Of a stretch of DNA of 64,000 nt, positions 1 through 11,368 are shown one piece after another. Each line of letters opens with the position of its first letter. Positions within the stretch are counted from its first letter, which is position 1. The DNA lies in the NCBI GenBank assembly GCA_015680685.1, contig MNCI01017535.1, positions 1 through 64,000 on the forward strand, written 5' to 3'. Origin of the DNA: Gnetum montanum. Its lineage: Eukaryota; Streptophyta; Gnetopsida; Gnetales; Gnetaceae. The position numbers were made by a program, and so were the translations under genes. Below the pieces are notes generated by a model that did no database searches, was not told where the DNA came from, and saw only the letters and a program-made list of their open reading frames with translations.

Positions 1-2
1 GA

Positions 3-110
3 CTCATTCGATGGTCTTTATTTCTGGCTAATTTTACATATAGAAACCAATATATTAGTGGCAAGGATAATAATCTTGCAGATTATTTGACTAGAGAATT
101 TCAGTATTAA
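3..110 (+). CDS. Caulimovirid polymerase, RNase H C-terminal tail (partial)
   Basis: The first 35 codons of the window read as the last part of a reverse transcriptase/RNase H polyprotein and stop at TAA 108-110. The visible motif GKDNNLADYLTREF is the characteristic end of the RNase H domain in plant pararetroviruses (Caulimoviridae): the Asp of LADYL is the last catalytic acidic residue, and a TREF/SREF ending is typical. Ty3/gypsy RNase H usually has NxxADALSR and then runs on into integrase, which is not the case here: translation stops and a different ORF follows 27 bases later. The rest of the polyprotein lies upstream of the window. Endogenous rather than free virus is inferred from the surrounding plant repeats. 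Confidence 0.75.
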   Translation, partial: LIRWSLFLANFTYRNQYISGKDNNLADYLTREFQY

Positions 111-137
111 TCGTTTGTTTTATATGCAGCAACATAC

Positions 138-1034
138 TTGCATGAAGGTTGGGAGCTTCGTTCAAGTCATAGAGTCCTCCCATGTTGTTTTTCTCGCATG
201 TTTCTTACCCAACAGCAAATTAGTAATATTCAGAATAGCCACCTTAATGACTGGTTATGTTATTCTTATAACTGTTATGCAAGATCTCCAAGTCCACAGA
301 TTTCATATACCTTTTTCGGACATCCTCAAGAGGTTCTTGATGATTTATATCCGCCTGTACATATTAAAACCAGTCTCCATGCAAATCATTTCATCAATGA
401 GTGTGTACAGTTTGATGAAATAGGATATCCTGAAGTAGCACCATTAGTACATTGGCCTAGGTATAAACCCTCTGGTTGCCATTATTATCATATTGATTTT
501 AATACGCCAATAGATTGTCCTCCAGAAGAACATCCATTTTGGGAATGGTGGTCTCTATATGGTCATACTGTCAGAACCTTTCCTGACCATTTTGATGCAT
601 CCTATGTCCGTCGTTTGCGAGCCATGACACATTCTGATTTTCGTTATTTCTCCTGTTTTGAAACAATGGCTCACTTCGCTTTCCATGACTATAACCCTTC
701 CTATTTTATCACTACGAGTCTAAGCCGAAGAACCGACTGGCAAAATCCATGGACCCTCGCTTGGTACCAAGATGTTCTGACCGCCACGGCACATGAAATT
801 ATTACCTTTTGTGAAGCTAATCATCGGGTTCCCACTACACTTGAACCCTATAATTTTGATCCTGCTTTTCAACTACTACAAAGAGAAGGTGGACACTGGC
901 GAGTGCGTTGGCATAATCCTGGTCCGGTCATCTCCTTCCATCCTGATTCATCCGATTCAGAAGATGAGGTATCCGAGGTACCTACCACACCACGCCATAA
1001 TGATGATTCCGACACAAGTGATGGTGAACAGTAA
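138..1034 (+). CDS. Uncharacterised caulimovirid 3' ORF, 298 aa, open
   Basis: An uninterrupted 298-codon ORF starts 27 bases after the polymerase stop. The protein is rich in Trp, Tyr, His and Pro (for example HPFWEWWSLYGH near residue 133) and ends in a strongly acidic Ser/Asp/Glu tail (SDSEDEVSEV near residue 272). I see no signal peptide, membrane segment or zinc finger. Several caulimovirid genera carry an ORF after the RT gene, such as the inclusion-body/translation-transactivator protein, and position suggests an analogous role. I recognise no sequence motif that would prove it, so function is unassigned. It is the longest open + strand frame in the window, and it is undamaged while neighbouring retroelement genes carry many stops, so this insertion is probably much younger. 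A start at an earlier ATG (position 124, another frame) is not supported. Confidence 0.6.
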   Translation: MHEGWELRSSHRVLPCCFSRMFLTQQQISNIQNSHLNDWLCYSYNCYARSPSPQISYTFFGHPQEVLDDLYPPVHIKTSLHANHFINECVQFDEIGYPEVAPLVHWPRYKPSGCHYYHIDFNTPIDCPPEEHPFWEWWSLYGHTVRTFPDHFDASYVRRLRAMTHSDFRYFSCFETMAHFAFHDYNPSYFITTSLSRRTDWQNPWTLAWYQDVLTATAHEIITFCEANHRVPTTLEPYNFDPAFQLLQREGGHWRVRWHNPGPVISFHPDSSDSEDEVSEVPTTPRHNDDSDTSDGEQ

Positions 1035-1168
1035 AAATAATCCACTAACTAAAAGTAAGATTCCATCTCATCCCCTTGTACAGCATCCGATGAGGTGTAA
1101 GGCATTATAACCTAATGCGGTCTGAGCTGGATAACACCAAGAATGTACAGGAAGGGCTTTCCTCTTCC

Positions 1169-1178
1169 TATAAAAAGG
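1169..1178 (+). promoter_or_regulatory. TATA box of caulimovirid promoter
   Basis: TATAAAAAGG, followed within about 40 bases by a CTCTTCCTCAAGCACC-like stretch where transcription probably starts. It lies about 390 bases upstream of the primer-binding site, which fits a long pararetroviral RNA leader. Confidence 0.6.
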
Positions 1179-1340
1179 AACCCTTACCTCTTCCTCAAGC
1201 ACCGCAAGAAAGAAAGAGCTATCTAGTAGTTTCATTCTGCAAGTGTCAGTCCTTCTGTTTGCAAGTCAGTCCTTCGGAGTCCTTCCCTTTCTCTTATGCA
1301 TTTCCATTCTGTCTGTATTTCCATATCAGAGAAATCTGCA

Positions 1341-1507
1341 AGTGATGCGTTGTGCTCCTTGTAAAGCATTCCTGGTATGAAAGTGTGTAATCTAGCAGAG
1401 AAATCGTAGAAGTGATGCGTTGTGCTCCTTTTACAAGCATTCCTGCGGATAGTTGTAATAGAGAGATCTCAGTCTGAGGCTCCTTGCTCGACTGAAAGCA
1501 TTCCTAT
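1341..1507 (+). repeat. Imperfect tandem repeat in the viral leader
   Basis: The block AGTGATGCGTTGTGCTCCTT followed by an AAGCATTCCTG box occurs at 1341 and again at 1411 (period 70). A diverged third copy (GGCTCCTTGCTC then AAAGCATTCCT) lies near 1478-1507. It is in the transcribed leader between TATA and primer site. Confidence 0.6.
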
Positions 1508-1563
1508 TAATAATAGTTTGAGTTTTTGAGTTTTATGAGTTTTATGCTGTGCAACTTTGAGAG

Positions 1564-1576
1564 TGGTATCGGAGCC
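1564..1576 (+). other. Primer-binding site for initiator tRNA-Met (caulimovirid)
   Basis: TGGTATCGGAGCC differs at one base from TGGTATCAGAGCC, the sequence complementary to the 3' end of plant initiator tRNA-Met that Caulimoviridae use to prime minus-strand DNA. Its position after a promoter and leader, with no LTR preceding it, separates it from an LTR retrotransposon primer site. Confidence 0.7.
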
Positions 1577-1731
1577 TTGTTCCGTTCCTCGCTGTTCCCA
1601 TATCCTGTGTGCCTCGCTCTTTTTCCCCGGGGGGGTGTGACTATCTGTTATTCGTGTTTGTAGATTGCTGTTCATCTGGTGTTGAAGGACCGATACGTGG
1701 AGACAGCACGGATAGATCGCCGAAACTACCA

Positions 1732-3925
1732 TGTACGAGACTCCATTTTGGCTAGACAGTAGATGTCAACGATTGCATTTAAACAGAACCTTTAAAAGAC
1801 TTGACAATTTCTGATTGAAATAACACGGAAAATCACTCTAAAGATAAAAAGAAGCTATTCTGGTCCCATCAAAATACCAAAGATTTTCTGAACCCTCTCG
1901 ACTACCAAATTGTTCCACGGCGTGACTACAAACAGAGGCTCTCTTCCAACAATCCAATAGCAGTTCCCAAACGTTGCACAATAACGAAATTTACTACTAA
2001 AATGCTCTCAAGGCTTTTTGAACACAAGCGCTTCTATGGCAAAATTTTAACAGAAATTCCTATTGGGCAACAAGAACAATAAGAGCAATCTAAAAATCCC
2101 AAAATTACTTGCCAAGAATGATACTACCTAAACCACTAGCTAAGCAATTAAAACAAAACAAAAATGAAATGCATAACTCACAGGACCATGACAAAGAGGC
2201 TGAAATCTTTATTCTAGCAAGCCATCTTGCAAACAATCTTCTTTACAAATCTTCCAAGTGTGATGATGCTTCCTTCATGCTCCCCCCTCTCTTCCTTGAC
2301 CCTTGAAGCCTATTTATAGGATTCCAAGGTAGGTAGGGAAGTTACAATTTACAAATATCTCACCTAACTTCTCTCCCAAGTCACTTGGCCAACCAATTAG
2401 AAAATTCCTTGCTCAACAAGTTAGGAGGTTACTTGCCCAACAAGTTAGGTAAGTTACAACAATTTTAGGTGGTTTCAACCACAAAAGAGATAAAAAGGTT
2501 GCAATTGACAAGTGGCCTTGGTATTTATAATATAAAATTAAAATACAATATATGTCCCTTTATTTGAGATGTCAAGTTTAAAATATCAAAAATATCTCAA
2601 ATATCTTTCCTAACGTCTTTCTTAAATAATTAGACTAACCAACTAGAAGATAAGTTAGGAGAGGGTTAAGTAGTTAGGAAGTTATGCATAAAATGAGGAG
2701 CATTTTATGCTAACTTTAATATAATGAGGACTTCATAGGATAATCAAAGTTGCAAATCTTCAATGTCATTTCATAACTTGGGATAATTGGAAGCAAGTCT
2801 CTAAATCAAGGTGTCAAATTATAAGTATTTCAATGGTCATAATATGTGTATATGTATGTTTGATTAAACCACCGATACTCCCGTGAAGCTATAGATTAAT
2901 GTTTATTTTATATGTGCTTTAGTGCAAAGTTTGTGGTTAAAACATTGGTGTTGTAAAAATCGCGCGTCACTATGGAGGTTTTATCCGGTTGCAGGCAATG
3001 GTCTTTCTCCTTCTTTTTTGCCGAGAAACTGCACCGATTCAAACTGTCCCCGTGCTAGAAGGCCCTGCAAAATCGTAACCGACGATCACCGCGGGAAGGC
3101 CCTGCAACTGCAAATCCGACTCCGCCGTGCCCTGCAACTGCAATCCGAATTCACCGTTGCTTGCTAGAGAAGAAAGGGATTTTCTTTTGAAAGATAACGC
3201 GCCCAAAATAGAGGGTTTAAACTGCCCGAAATGTTTCTGTTTTGCCCCCAAAACTGATTTAGGGCTTCCTGCGTTTTTGGTTGAAAATTCCTCCTTGAAT
3301 CTTTACCGTCATTGCCACTGATTGTAGAACCAAGGGCCAACGTTTTATGGGTCTGTAGACTGCTTAAATTACCTGTAAAAACCTTCAGAATTGCCGCAGC
3401 CTCACCACCAAAATCGCAACAACATATCCTGCGTTTTTTCTGGTTCATTTCCCTGCGTTTTTTTTGTTTGCCGATGCTCCACAGCCTGCAATACACATCG
3501 GTTCCTTGCGTATGAAGGTTTCAAGCTTTGCTGTTTTTTTTTTTGAATTAATACCCTGCAACGCTGTCCCCTTTTCCTTCGCTTTCTTCTCCCGCAGGTG
3601 GATGGAGATTGACTTACCTTCTCTTTTTCCGTAACTTGAAAACAATGAAGGCATTGCTGGTTTTGCTAATTTTTGATTTTGTCTTGTAAGGGTATATCCG
3701 GATTTTGAACAACCGAAATTTGCAACTCGTAATTCTCACAAATCACATACTTTCTTCCTTGCCATAATACTAATTTCGAATTTTGTAGGGGACAAATTTG
3801 GTACCTTTATCTCAACACCCAACCTTCAACATTAAAGCTGAAATGCTCATGTGCCTTCACAACCATAGATTCTTTTTCCATTAAAATATTTCAACTGTTC
3901 CATGAAGTGGCCAAATGTGCCAACA
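1732..3925 (-). mobile_element. Truncated long LTR, TGTTGGC family, copy 1
   Basis: This stretch aligns throughout with 51965-54169, the complete member of the family that shows terminal TGTTGGC...GCCAACA and a target duplication. Shared blocks include TGTACGAGACTCCATTTT at the left edge, AGGGCTTCCTGCGTTTTT in the middle and TGGCCAAATGTGCCAACA at the right end. About 610 bases at the left end of the complete copy are missing here and caulimovirid leader abuts instead, so this copy is truncated. The only convincing TATA box reads on the minus strand, so I orient the LTR minus. The right end falls in the Tat gag frame; CATTA follows and no duplicate of it can be seen because the left end is lost. 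No gene is present; short ORFs in it are chance. Confidence 0.7.
2311..2319 (-). promoter_or_regulatory. TATA box of LTR copy 1
   Basis: On the minus strand the sequence reads CCTATAAATAGGCTTCAAGG. The homologous position in the complete copy (52602-52611) keeps CCTATAAAAAGGCTTCAAGG. Conservation between copies supports a U3 promoter directed to the left. Confidence 0.5.
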
Positions 3926-6900
3926 CATTACAATTTCCTCTGCGCTAAGCTAGCAGCAAACCTGCCCATGTACCCACAAGAACTTGAAGAAAAACGAGAA
4001 TATGAGTTCATATACTACAACAGGAAGGAATTTGTACCTTCACATGATGCCACTATACCCCTGATAGATCAACAAAAGTGGATCCTAGATCAAATGCTGA
4101 TGGTTAAGACATTGCCACAACAACTAGAGGAGTTGTTCCGTGATGAAACACTTCATGACGGGCAGGACAATCTAGACTCCCACTCTAAAGGAGGCGGTCA
4201 TGCTGATTTCGCCATGGCCCCTCCCTCAACGACGTCCTACATAAATACGTTGTTCATGGTTACCACACCCTTGACGTTATCTAATACTAATCGAGTCCCG
4301 CACTCACTGAACCTACACTTTCTCTTTTCGACTATCTTCCTAGGCAACGGTCCATCACAAATCATTCCTCAGCAAGTGCAGTTACCTAATCGATCTCATT
4401 GTACACCTGAACCCATGTCACCGCATGTACACGCGATACCCACGTCGCAATTACCTACAACAACCACCTTTATCCTGACTCACACGACAGGGCCTGCCAC
4501 TACAGCATGGTGGGTTCCAAACATGCCTCTTCTCACACATCATACGTAGATGTTCCATCCTCACTTCAATTAAAGCTAGGTCTCGCGGGTGCCAAATCCC
4601 GTTACAGGATCGTCATTTATGCCCTCGGCCATGCAAACAGCTTATCCAACGGTATAGCCGATGGCGGCCATCCCTATTCCGCCACCTAGTGTGGTTCCTC
4701 CCGTCGTTCTACAAACAAACCCTCCGTCCACGGGTCTGGACCAAGCCTTCCAGCTTATTCAGACTCTCACAAAGGAAGTTAAATGCCTCAAGGTTGCTGG
4801 TTCTGACATAGTACAAGTCATGGACTTTTATCATGATGATCCTATTAATCCAGTAGTGCTCATTTTATCATTACCACCTGGGATGCCACTTCCTCATTTT
4901 ACGAAATACAATGGGGAGGGTGACCCCAACGCTCACCTAGTTACTTTCAGGTCAGAGTCATTGCTACTGCAGCAATGGCCGCATACTATAATCTGTGTCT
5001 TTGCCATGTCCTTAACGGGTAGAGCCTTAGACTAGTATCGGGCACTTCCACGCTCTTCCGTTTCGACCTTGGAAGAGCTGCTGACTCAATTTGTGACGCG
5101 TTTCAAGTACAATATGAAACCTGAAGTCACATTAGACCAGCTTATGGGAGTTAAACAAGATCCGCTCGAGCTGGTCCAAAGGTTTATACAATGTTGGAGT
5201 GCAACCTTGAATGAAATTCGTGAACCCATCGCAGAGGCTCATTTGTTAGCCATTTTCAAGGTGGTAGTTAACGACTTCATTAAGTCAAAGTTGTACTACC
5301 TCGCTCCTCGCTCCCTCAGCCAAGCCTTTGCTTAGACTAAGAGCATCCAAGACATGGCGAAGGATAGCAAAGATCCGGCGTACGTGGCCTACAAAAATGT
5401 CTACAGTAAAGGTAAGGAGAAAGGCAAAGCCATGACAACGACAGTAGCGGCTGTTGCCAAGGAGGCTAAGAAGAAGAAGAAGAACAATAAGAAAACACCT
5501 GCAGAGCCGGTTGAGCCGACAACTAGCTCAAATGATGCCAATCAAGAAATGCCTTCCGACCCTAAAGCACCTTCACAGCCGAGGCCTAAATTTGAGTGTA
5601 AAGATCGTTCAAAGTACACAGCCTTGCCTGTAAAGCCTTCAGAACTTATGAAGCAGCTATTGGGAACCGACCATATTCAACACAAGGTATTCGAGGAGGC
5701 TCTGAAGCGTCATAGACGTCATTGTGAGTTCCTTAAAAACCCTTCTTTAGCTTTGCCTAACGAACTGCTAGTCCCCAAACACTTCAGGCTGGACCGTTTC
5801 TGTGACTACCACTAGCTGTGCAGTCATGACATGGATTACTGCTAGGTGTTAAAGGACGACATTCAACACATGATCGATCATGGTGATCTCGTCCTAGACA
5901 GCAATAGTCTGACCCGCCCAAAAAACCAAGCCATGCATGTGTACCGAGACCCGTTAAATGCAAACAACGTAGGGTACACCATCAACGTGATAGGTACAGA
6001 CGGTAATGGTCATGCAAAGCCGAGGCAGCCCTTTGTGTTGCGAATGCTTGCTCATTCACCGCAAATAGCGGATCCCTCATCATCGACGAAGAGTGCTCCA
6101 AGGCAACCTTTTGTCCTCCGAGCCCCTTCTCAGACCATCAGTAAAGCCGCGATCCTACCTGTGCCTATGCCTAAGGTGCCCTTCGTCATTAGGGTGTTAA
6201 AACCATCAGCTGCCCCTCTTGTGCAAGGGCAAACCTCCAAGTCAGCCCCCTAATCTCAGCTTAGCAGAAAAGGAGAAAAAGGTATGCCAACTGATACAGT
6301 CAAAGGCCATCTTACGCTTGGGTTTCCCAAGCCTAAATCCCTCGCTTCTGCGCCCTTGGCCCCACTTTCTGGAAAGGACGAAGGTGTATGAACACAACCA
6401 TCTCCTACTAGTCCAAAAAAACATAGCCCTCGACCAGATGCCATTCTTCCTCGAGAAATCTGTCTCTTGGGGCCAATGGAAGAGGAAAAGGGTGGCAAGC
6501 AGTCAGATCGTGGGCGGGATCTCCTCAACACCTTTACGCAGGTCAAGCAGGCTCTTAAATAGAAAAATACAACATTGAGCGTGTACGATTTTCTAATAAT
6601 ATCCCAGAAGCACCACGAAGCCATGGTTCGTATGCTAACATCCATACCTGTGGACGAGAGCCTACCAGTGGATGAAGAAGTGATTCATTCCATTCTGCTT
6701 CCTCTCATCGATGAGAAACCTGGGCCTTCCTTGTTGACTGTTTGCGATGAATCCATTAAGGATGACCCAGAAAAGGGTTAGGTGACAATGACGTCCATGT
6801 TCATCACCATCTATGTTGGCCAACACCGAATTCGGAGAGTACATGTAGATGATGGGGCGGCCACTAATGTCATCCCATATCCTATAGTGGATAAGCTAGG

Positions 6901-7405
6901 CCTGATCGATTAGATCAGTCCTACAACAACTTCGTGTCTAAAGTCATTCAACGGGGCATGGGTGCAAGTCAAAGGGACAGTGCACATTAACTTTGTGGCA
7001 GGGGAACAATTCTCCACAGACGCAACGTTTATTGTCATCGAAGAAATGCCAGGCTTTAACCTGATTCTAGAGAGGTCTTGGTTAGCTCAACTAAGGACGG
7101 TTTCATCCCCTATCCATCAGGAGATCCATCTACCCTACGTGGGAGGGGAGGTGGTCATCCATAATGATGAAATGACCCCTCGAGCTGTCAACAACATAGA
7201 AACTGAATAGGGTTCAGAAATCGAAATTCCTGAAGACCAGTCCCCTGTCCAAACACCAAAACAAGCCAAAATAGTAGCTAATGACAGTTTAATTTGGGCC
7301 GAATTGCCATTCCAAGAGGAAGACTGTGGCGTGAGGGAACAAGGTCATAAATCTCCCCGTCCTTACACGTCACCAAAGATAAAAGTGATTAGGAGACAAC
7401 TATAG
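3926..7405 (+). pseudogene. gag-protease polyprotein of the Tat-like element
   Basis: One reading frame runs about 1160 codons to TAG 7403-7405 with no frameshift, broken by roughly a dozen single stops. Gag core: PHFTKYNGEGDPNAHL near 4890 and the segment around 5069-5335, matching the Retrotrans_gag pattern. A Lys-rich linker is at 5460-5500. The protease lies around 6790-7210: the active-site segment reads VDDGAATNVI near 6850 (consensus D-S/T-G-A, here DDGA) and the flap/C-terminal segment reads GFNLILERSWL near 7052. Stops occur where relatives have Trp, for example ALD(stop)YRALP at 5033 and GLID(stop)ISPT near 6911. The frame overlaps the end of the adjacent LTR, so an apparent ATG at 3902 belongs to the LTR and is not the true start. 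It would supply capsid and protease for particle assembly. Confidence 0.75.
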
Positions 7406-7943
7406 CGTTAGCAAATGAACCACATCATCTAAATGTCATGTAATTTACGCGCATGCTTCCACCAGTTGTTCCATTTATGTTGTACAAATACTCATTTCAT
7501 TTACGCACATATCTTTATGCTTCCACCAACTATTCTTATTTACACTTATGCTTATCTTTACGCTTCCACTAATTGTCTTCATTACTCTTTCGCTCATCTA
7601 AAAATTAGCAGAGGCTTGGAATGGCCTAAAACTATCGAAGGCCCGGCATGGCCTAAAACTATCAAAGGCCCAAAATGGCCTTAAACTAATGATTTCATTT
7701 CTGCTTTACATTTGAATCATTTAGTGGCCCGCAACGGCCTTAAACTATTAACTTCATTTAAGCTATACATTTAAACTAACTGCGGCTTGTCATAGTGCCA
7801 AAACCTATGATTCCATTTACGCTTTACAATTGAAAACAATAAAAGAACGTTAAACTCAGACCAAATTTGCATTAAAATGTTAAAGAAAAATATTGTCTTT
7901 CATTTCGGCCCATCACAATAGAACCATAGCTAACATAGCCACG
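7406..7943. repeat. Gag-pro/antisense-gene spacer with short degenerate repeats
   Basis: No coding frame on either strand. From 7450 to 7590 the phrase ACGCTTCCACCAAYT recurs about three times. From 7612 to 7745 the phrase ATGGCCTAAAACTATC plus AAGGCCC recurs three to four times with drift. It lies just beyond the stop of gag-pro and beyond the 3' end of the antisense gene, so it would act as 3' UTR for both. Confidence 0.5.
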
Positions 7944-10900
7944 TTATGCATCACCTTTGTCCCCACTGTCGCCTGTATCTCTTAGCTCCATCCCTACTTT
8001 AAGCAAATCATCCTCATAGGGGCCACCTTTTTCAGGTGGCATCTCTTCATGAAAGAGGCCCTCCCTGCCAGGCTCTTCTGTATGAGGTTATTCTCCATAG
8101 CATTGATCATCATCATTACGCTCTGTTTCCTGCAAACCCTCCTCGTGAGGACTATCACCCACGTTATGTTCATCCCGCTGAGGAACCTCCTCGGGTCGTT
8201 CCTGCAATTAGACATAACATGCATGTTGACATCGCCATCAAAATTAGGTATGACGAAAAGCATAATAAAACAAAAACTCACCTGTGATGGTCCTACATTA
8301 GTAGCAAACGGGATTTGTTCTAAGCCAACCCATAGATGTTTCATAATTTCGTCCTCGGTAAGCTCAGACCAAACCCTATCTCTTAGATTAGCTCCAGCCT
8401 TGACCTTCCCCTTCTCCATAGGAGTCCATCGGGGTGGTTTAGGGAAGAAGGAAGGGACGATTGTCTCCTCCCCAAGAAGAGTCATTTCCCTTTCTAGGGA
8501 GGCACTTACCGTCACTTGCTCTTGAAACTTTTCAAATGCATTAGAAGCACTAATAACGTTGAGGAATAGTCGAAGGGACTGGGCCTCGATGGTAGAGTCC
8601 TTGTAATGTTAATGATAGGCAGCACATTCTCGCTTATAGACATGTTTATGATCTTTCTGCATCTACCCCCATTCTTGCACGCTCACGCTAAAGTCCTTCC
8701 AATCTTGATTTTTCTGAGCTAGGAGATCCATTTGCATCTGCTGCTTGACTAGTTCACGACTAGTCTGGACACTGTTCCTAACGACCATCCAGTAATGGGC
8801 ATAGTCAACAATAGTAGTTTGCCATTCCTCGTTACCCGTTCCTTGGGCCTGCAGGAATTCGTTCTGCGATCTTAAATCCCCAACCTCGTCACTTAGAGCC
8901 ACTCTCTCCTTCTTCGACCTTTGTAGTCTCCTCCAGAGGTCTTCGTTCACGCTTTAACATTCCCATAAGGAGCAAGTTGAGCATACAACACATTTATGCA
9001 TCTCGTTGTAAATGTTGCATGGCACGACGGTTACTTCTGATGGGTGTTCGGTAGCATCTAAATCAATAGGCTTCGATGGATCCCATCTAAGTCGAGCTCC
9101 TAATAACATAAAATGGCAGTTAGGCATAATTAGGTAACATAATACCACAATGGAACAACTTTTGCATAATGATCGTAGTGTACTCGCTTCAGGATCGATT
9201 CGCTCCAAGCGACCGATCATATCTTGGACGACACCTTCCATAAAGGTGAATTTATTAGGAAATTCGCCCCAGGATCGAGTTGCCACTGTTGATAAGTGTA
9301 CGTCCTGGTCACCTATTACGTAGAACAATTTCCATATAAGGACATAATTGAGACATTACGATGACCAGTATAACCTTTAGAAGTAATTATCTAGAGTCTA
9401 TAAGCTATAAAAGTTAACCTCACTGAGTCACAAATCACTTACCTCTTCTTCTCTCGGCCGAAAGGACTTCGGCATCTTCCACTGCTGCTTCCTTCTCGTG
9501 CGCAGGAACCTGCACGCCGCTCGCCTTGTTGACTAGAGCCTCTTCTTCCAAGGCTGGGGCCCCTTCCTTGCGTCACAAAACTATAGCCCCTGTTTCGGGG
9601 GTCAACCATTGCACAACCTTCTCCTTTGCTGTCACACAACGTCCTCAGTTAACACAGGATTTCACTCTAGTTCAATAAATATTACGCAACGCAAAAGTAT
9701 TTATACGCAACATAACTATAATTATTAGTACATTTCTTTGCTTACCTGCTGGAGGATTACTCCTCCGAAACTTGACCTGCATCTTCTGCCTCACACCACT
9801 TGTTGGCTCAACAGGCTCCTCCGTCAAACAAGGTTTCTTCTGTGGCACCGACGAGTCCACTACTTCAGCTGCCAGGTGCTTCCCCCTTGACACATTGCCA
9901 GTGTAGGAGGGGAGTGCCCCACCCACGTTGTCTTGACCCCGCATTTGAGGCGCCGCCATATTTTTAGTCGTTACAGACAATGACTTCCCGATTCCTTCAA
10001 GAGGGTCTTGTGACCAGATAGTGCCGAAAACATGGAAAATCCATGGTTTGAAAATCTGGTTGTGGTCTTGTTGCACCCAGAACCCATTCCTCTGGACTAC
10101 CAAAAATTTGGCAAAATGCTGGAAGCAAGCTATGAAGAAGGCAAAGTGCACATTGAAACGGGACTCAAGCTTCTTACGAAGCCTAACCATTTCAACGTGC
10201 AAGCCTTCAGCAAAATAGCTGACCCAATTGAACCACATCCCCTCCTCCATAACCTCTCGCATAATTTGGGCCTGCTCTATAGTGAGGAATCTCCCTTGGG
10301 AGAGTATCTTGGGGAAGGCCCAGGCTTGAAAAAGGGGGTAAATAGTGTTGGCTACCAACTCGATTCTATCGGCAGGAATTCCCTTAACCTCCTTCTTAAT
10401 CCCTAGCCACTCCTCTATCTCTTGCTGGTACTTGGCACTCCTCTTTGACTTTTCCTCTATAGGAAAGCTATTAGAGGGGACCCCAAATAGATTGGTAAAT
10501 AGTTGAGCATCGATGTCAAAATTCACACGCATATTACACACACGTATGCAGAGACGCTCAGCTTCCTCGCTGAAGGAGTTGACTAGGGTCAACATTTCAC
10601 CCGCAGTGACATTGGGGGTTATGGCCAAAAATAGGTCCATCACTCCAGCCTCCCGAAGGTTATTGGTTAACACAACTGGGGCTGCTCTATGGCCAAGCCA
10701 ACATTGTGTTTCCTTTATATCATTGTAACGAAAAAAGAGACTATTTTCCTCACGACCGGAGGCCATAATCGTGATTTCCTATGATTCCCTGACTGCCAAT
10801 AGTAAACAATAGTTAAGATAGTATAACAAAAATGAGACAAGTTCATACATTATTTCTAGCTAACAACATTGATACAGCTGATCATCATAATAAAGTTTAC

Positions 10901-11368
10901 CGGGTCCAAATGGCAAAGGAAACGGAGGGATTTTCCTTTGCACGTCTGCGATAGTGAGGGGAGGATCCAAAGTCCATTCCCTATCCAGCCATCCGAGATT
11001 TCTACATCTAGAAAAGAAGTCAGTATAGTGGGTTGGGTATTCTGGGATTTCAAACGCCAGTTGTCCCATGACACTGCCCTGTACGTTGCTGATAGAAGTA
11101 AATTCCTTTATAGCCCTTTCGGTCAATGATAGTGTATCGTTATTGCCCAGGAGACCACTGTCATTGATGAAAAATCTACACCTTAGGCAAAATTCTTTAC
11201 ACTCAACGCAAATTTAAATAGTAGTTAGCATACTGCAACACAGCGAGAAGAAACAAAAACTTACCCGCTTGCATAATACACAGTGCCAGGTGGATTCTGG
11301 AAATAATTTGGGAGATGATGGGCCACGAAAAGAGTGTTGTAGGCATGATAATAGTTAAATCTGGGCAT
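7944..11368 (-). pseudogene. Antisense multi-exon accessory gene inside the Tat-like element
   Basis: Minus-strand exons with canonical GT/AG sites: 11368-11265 (ATG to AGCGG/GTAAGT), 11181-10901, 10792-9746 (ends CAG/GTAAGC), 9628-9443 (ends GAG/GTAAGT), 9312-8282 (ends CAG/GTGAGT; a further intron about 9240-9100 is possible), 8201-7944 (TAA 7946-7944). Exon lengths 104, 281, 1047, 186, 1031 and 258 keep one frame across all five junctions, giving up to 968 codons. The frame holds about six nonsense codons (TAG near 10780, TGA in exon 4, TAA/TAG/TAA in exon 5, TAA in exon 6), all explainable by single C-to-T changes. Exons 1-3 encode a globular region (LFTNLFGVPSN near 10480; LVVQRNGFW near 10090), resembling in layout the plant-transposon accessory domain of PF20167 type. 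Exon 5 encodes a charged coiled coil (RRLQRSKKERVALSDEVGDL) and exon 6 a Glu/Asp-rich tail. Function unknown; I infer a retroelement accessory protein. Confidence 0.65.

Larger units (their letters stand above)
1035..1731 (+). promoter_or_regulatory. Caulimovirid intergenic region: promoter and RNA leader
   Basis: After the 298-codon ORF comes about 700 bases without coding capacity. In order it holds a TATA box (1169-1178), a pyrimidine- and purine-rich start region, an imperfect leader repeat (1341-1507) and a tRNA-Met primer-binding site (1564-1576). This is the order expected for the large intergenic region of a pararetrovirus, where the full-length RNA starts and minus-strand DNA synthesis is primed. 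The region breaks off at 1731, where a truncated LTR begins, so any first ORF downstream of the leader is missing. Confidence 0.65.

Noticed and set aside
138-1034. Calling the 298-codon ORF a translation transactivator/inclusion-body protein
   Set aside because: Position fits but no motif of that family is recognisable; left as unknown.
3902-3925. ATG at 3902 as the start of gag
   Set aside because: The bases 3902-3925 belong to the end of the LTR (identical in the other copy); the apparent start is chance continuation of the open frame across the junction.
9439-9639. 66-codon minus-strand frame with Arg/Gly/Ser-rich product
   Set aside because: It is the wrong frame of exon 4 of the antisense gene; the spliced frame gives a Glu/Ala/Val-rich segment and keeps phase with both neighbouring exons.
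10860-10900. Antisense exon 2 read through to a stop at 10860 (product ending YQCC)
   Set aside because: A GTAAAC donor at 10900 and the acceptor at 10793 restore phase with exon 3; read-through would end the protein early and leave the 1-kb exon without a start in phase.
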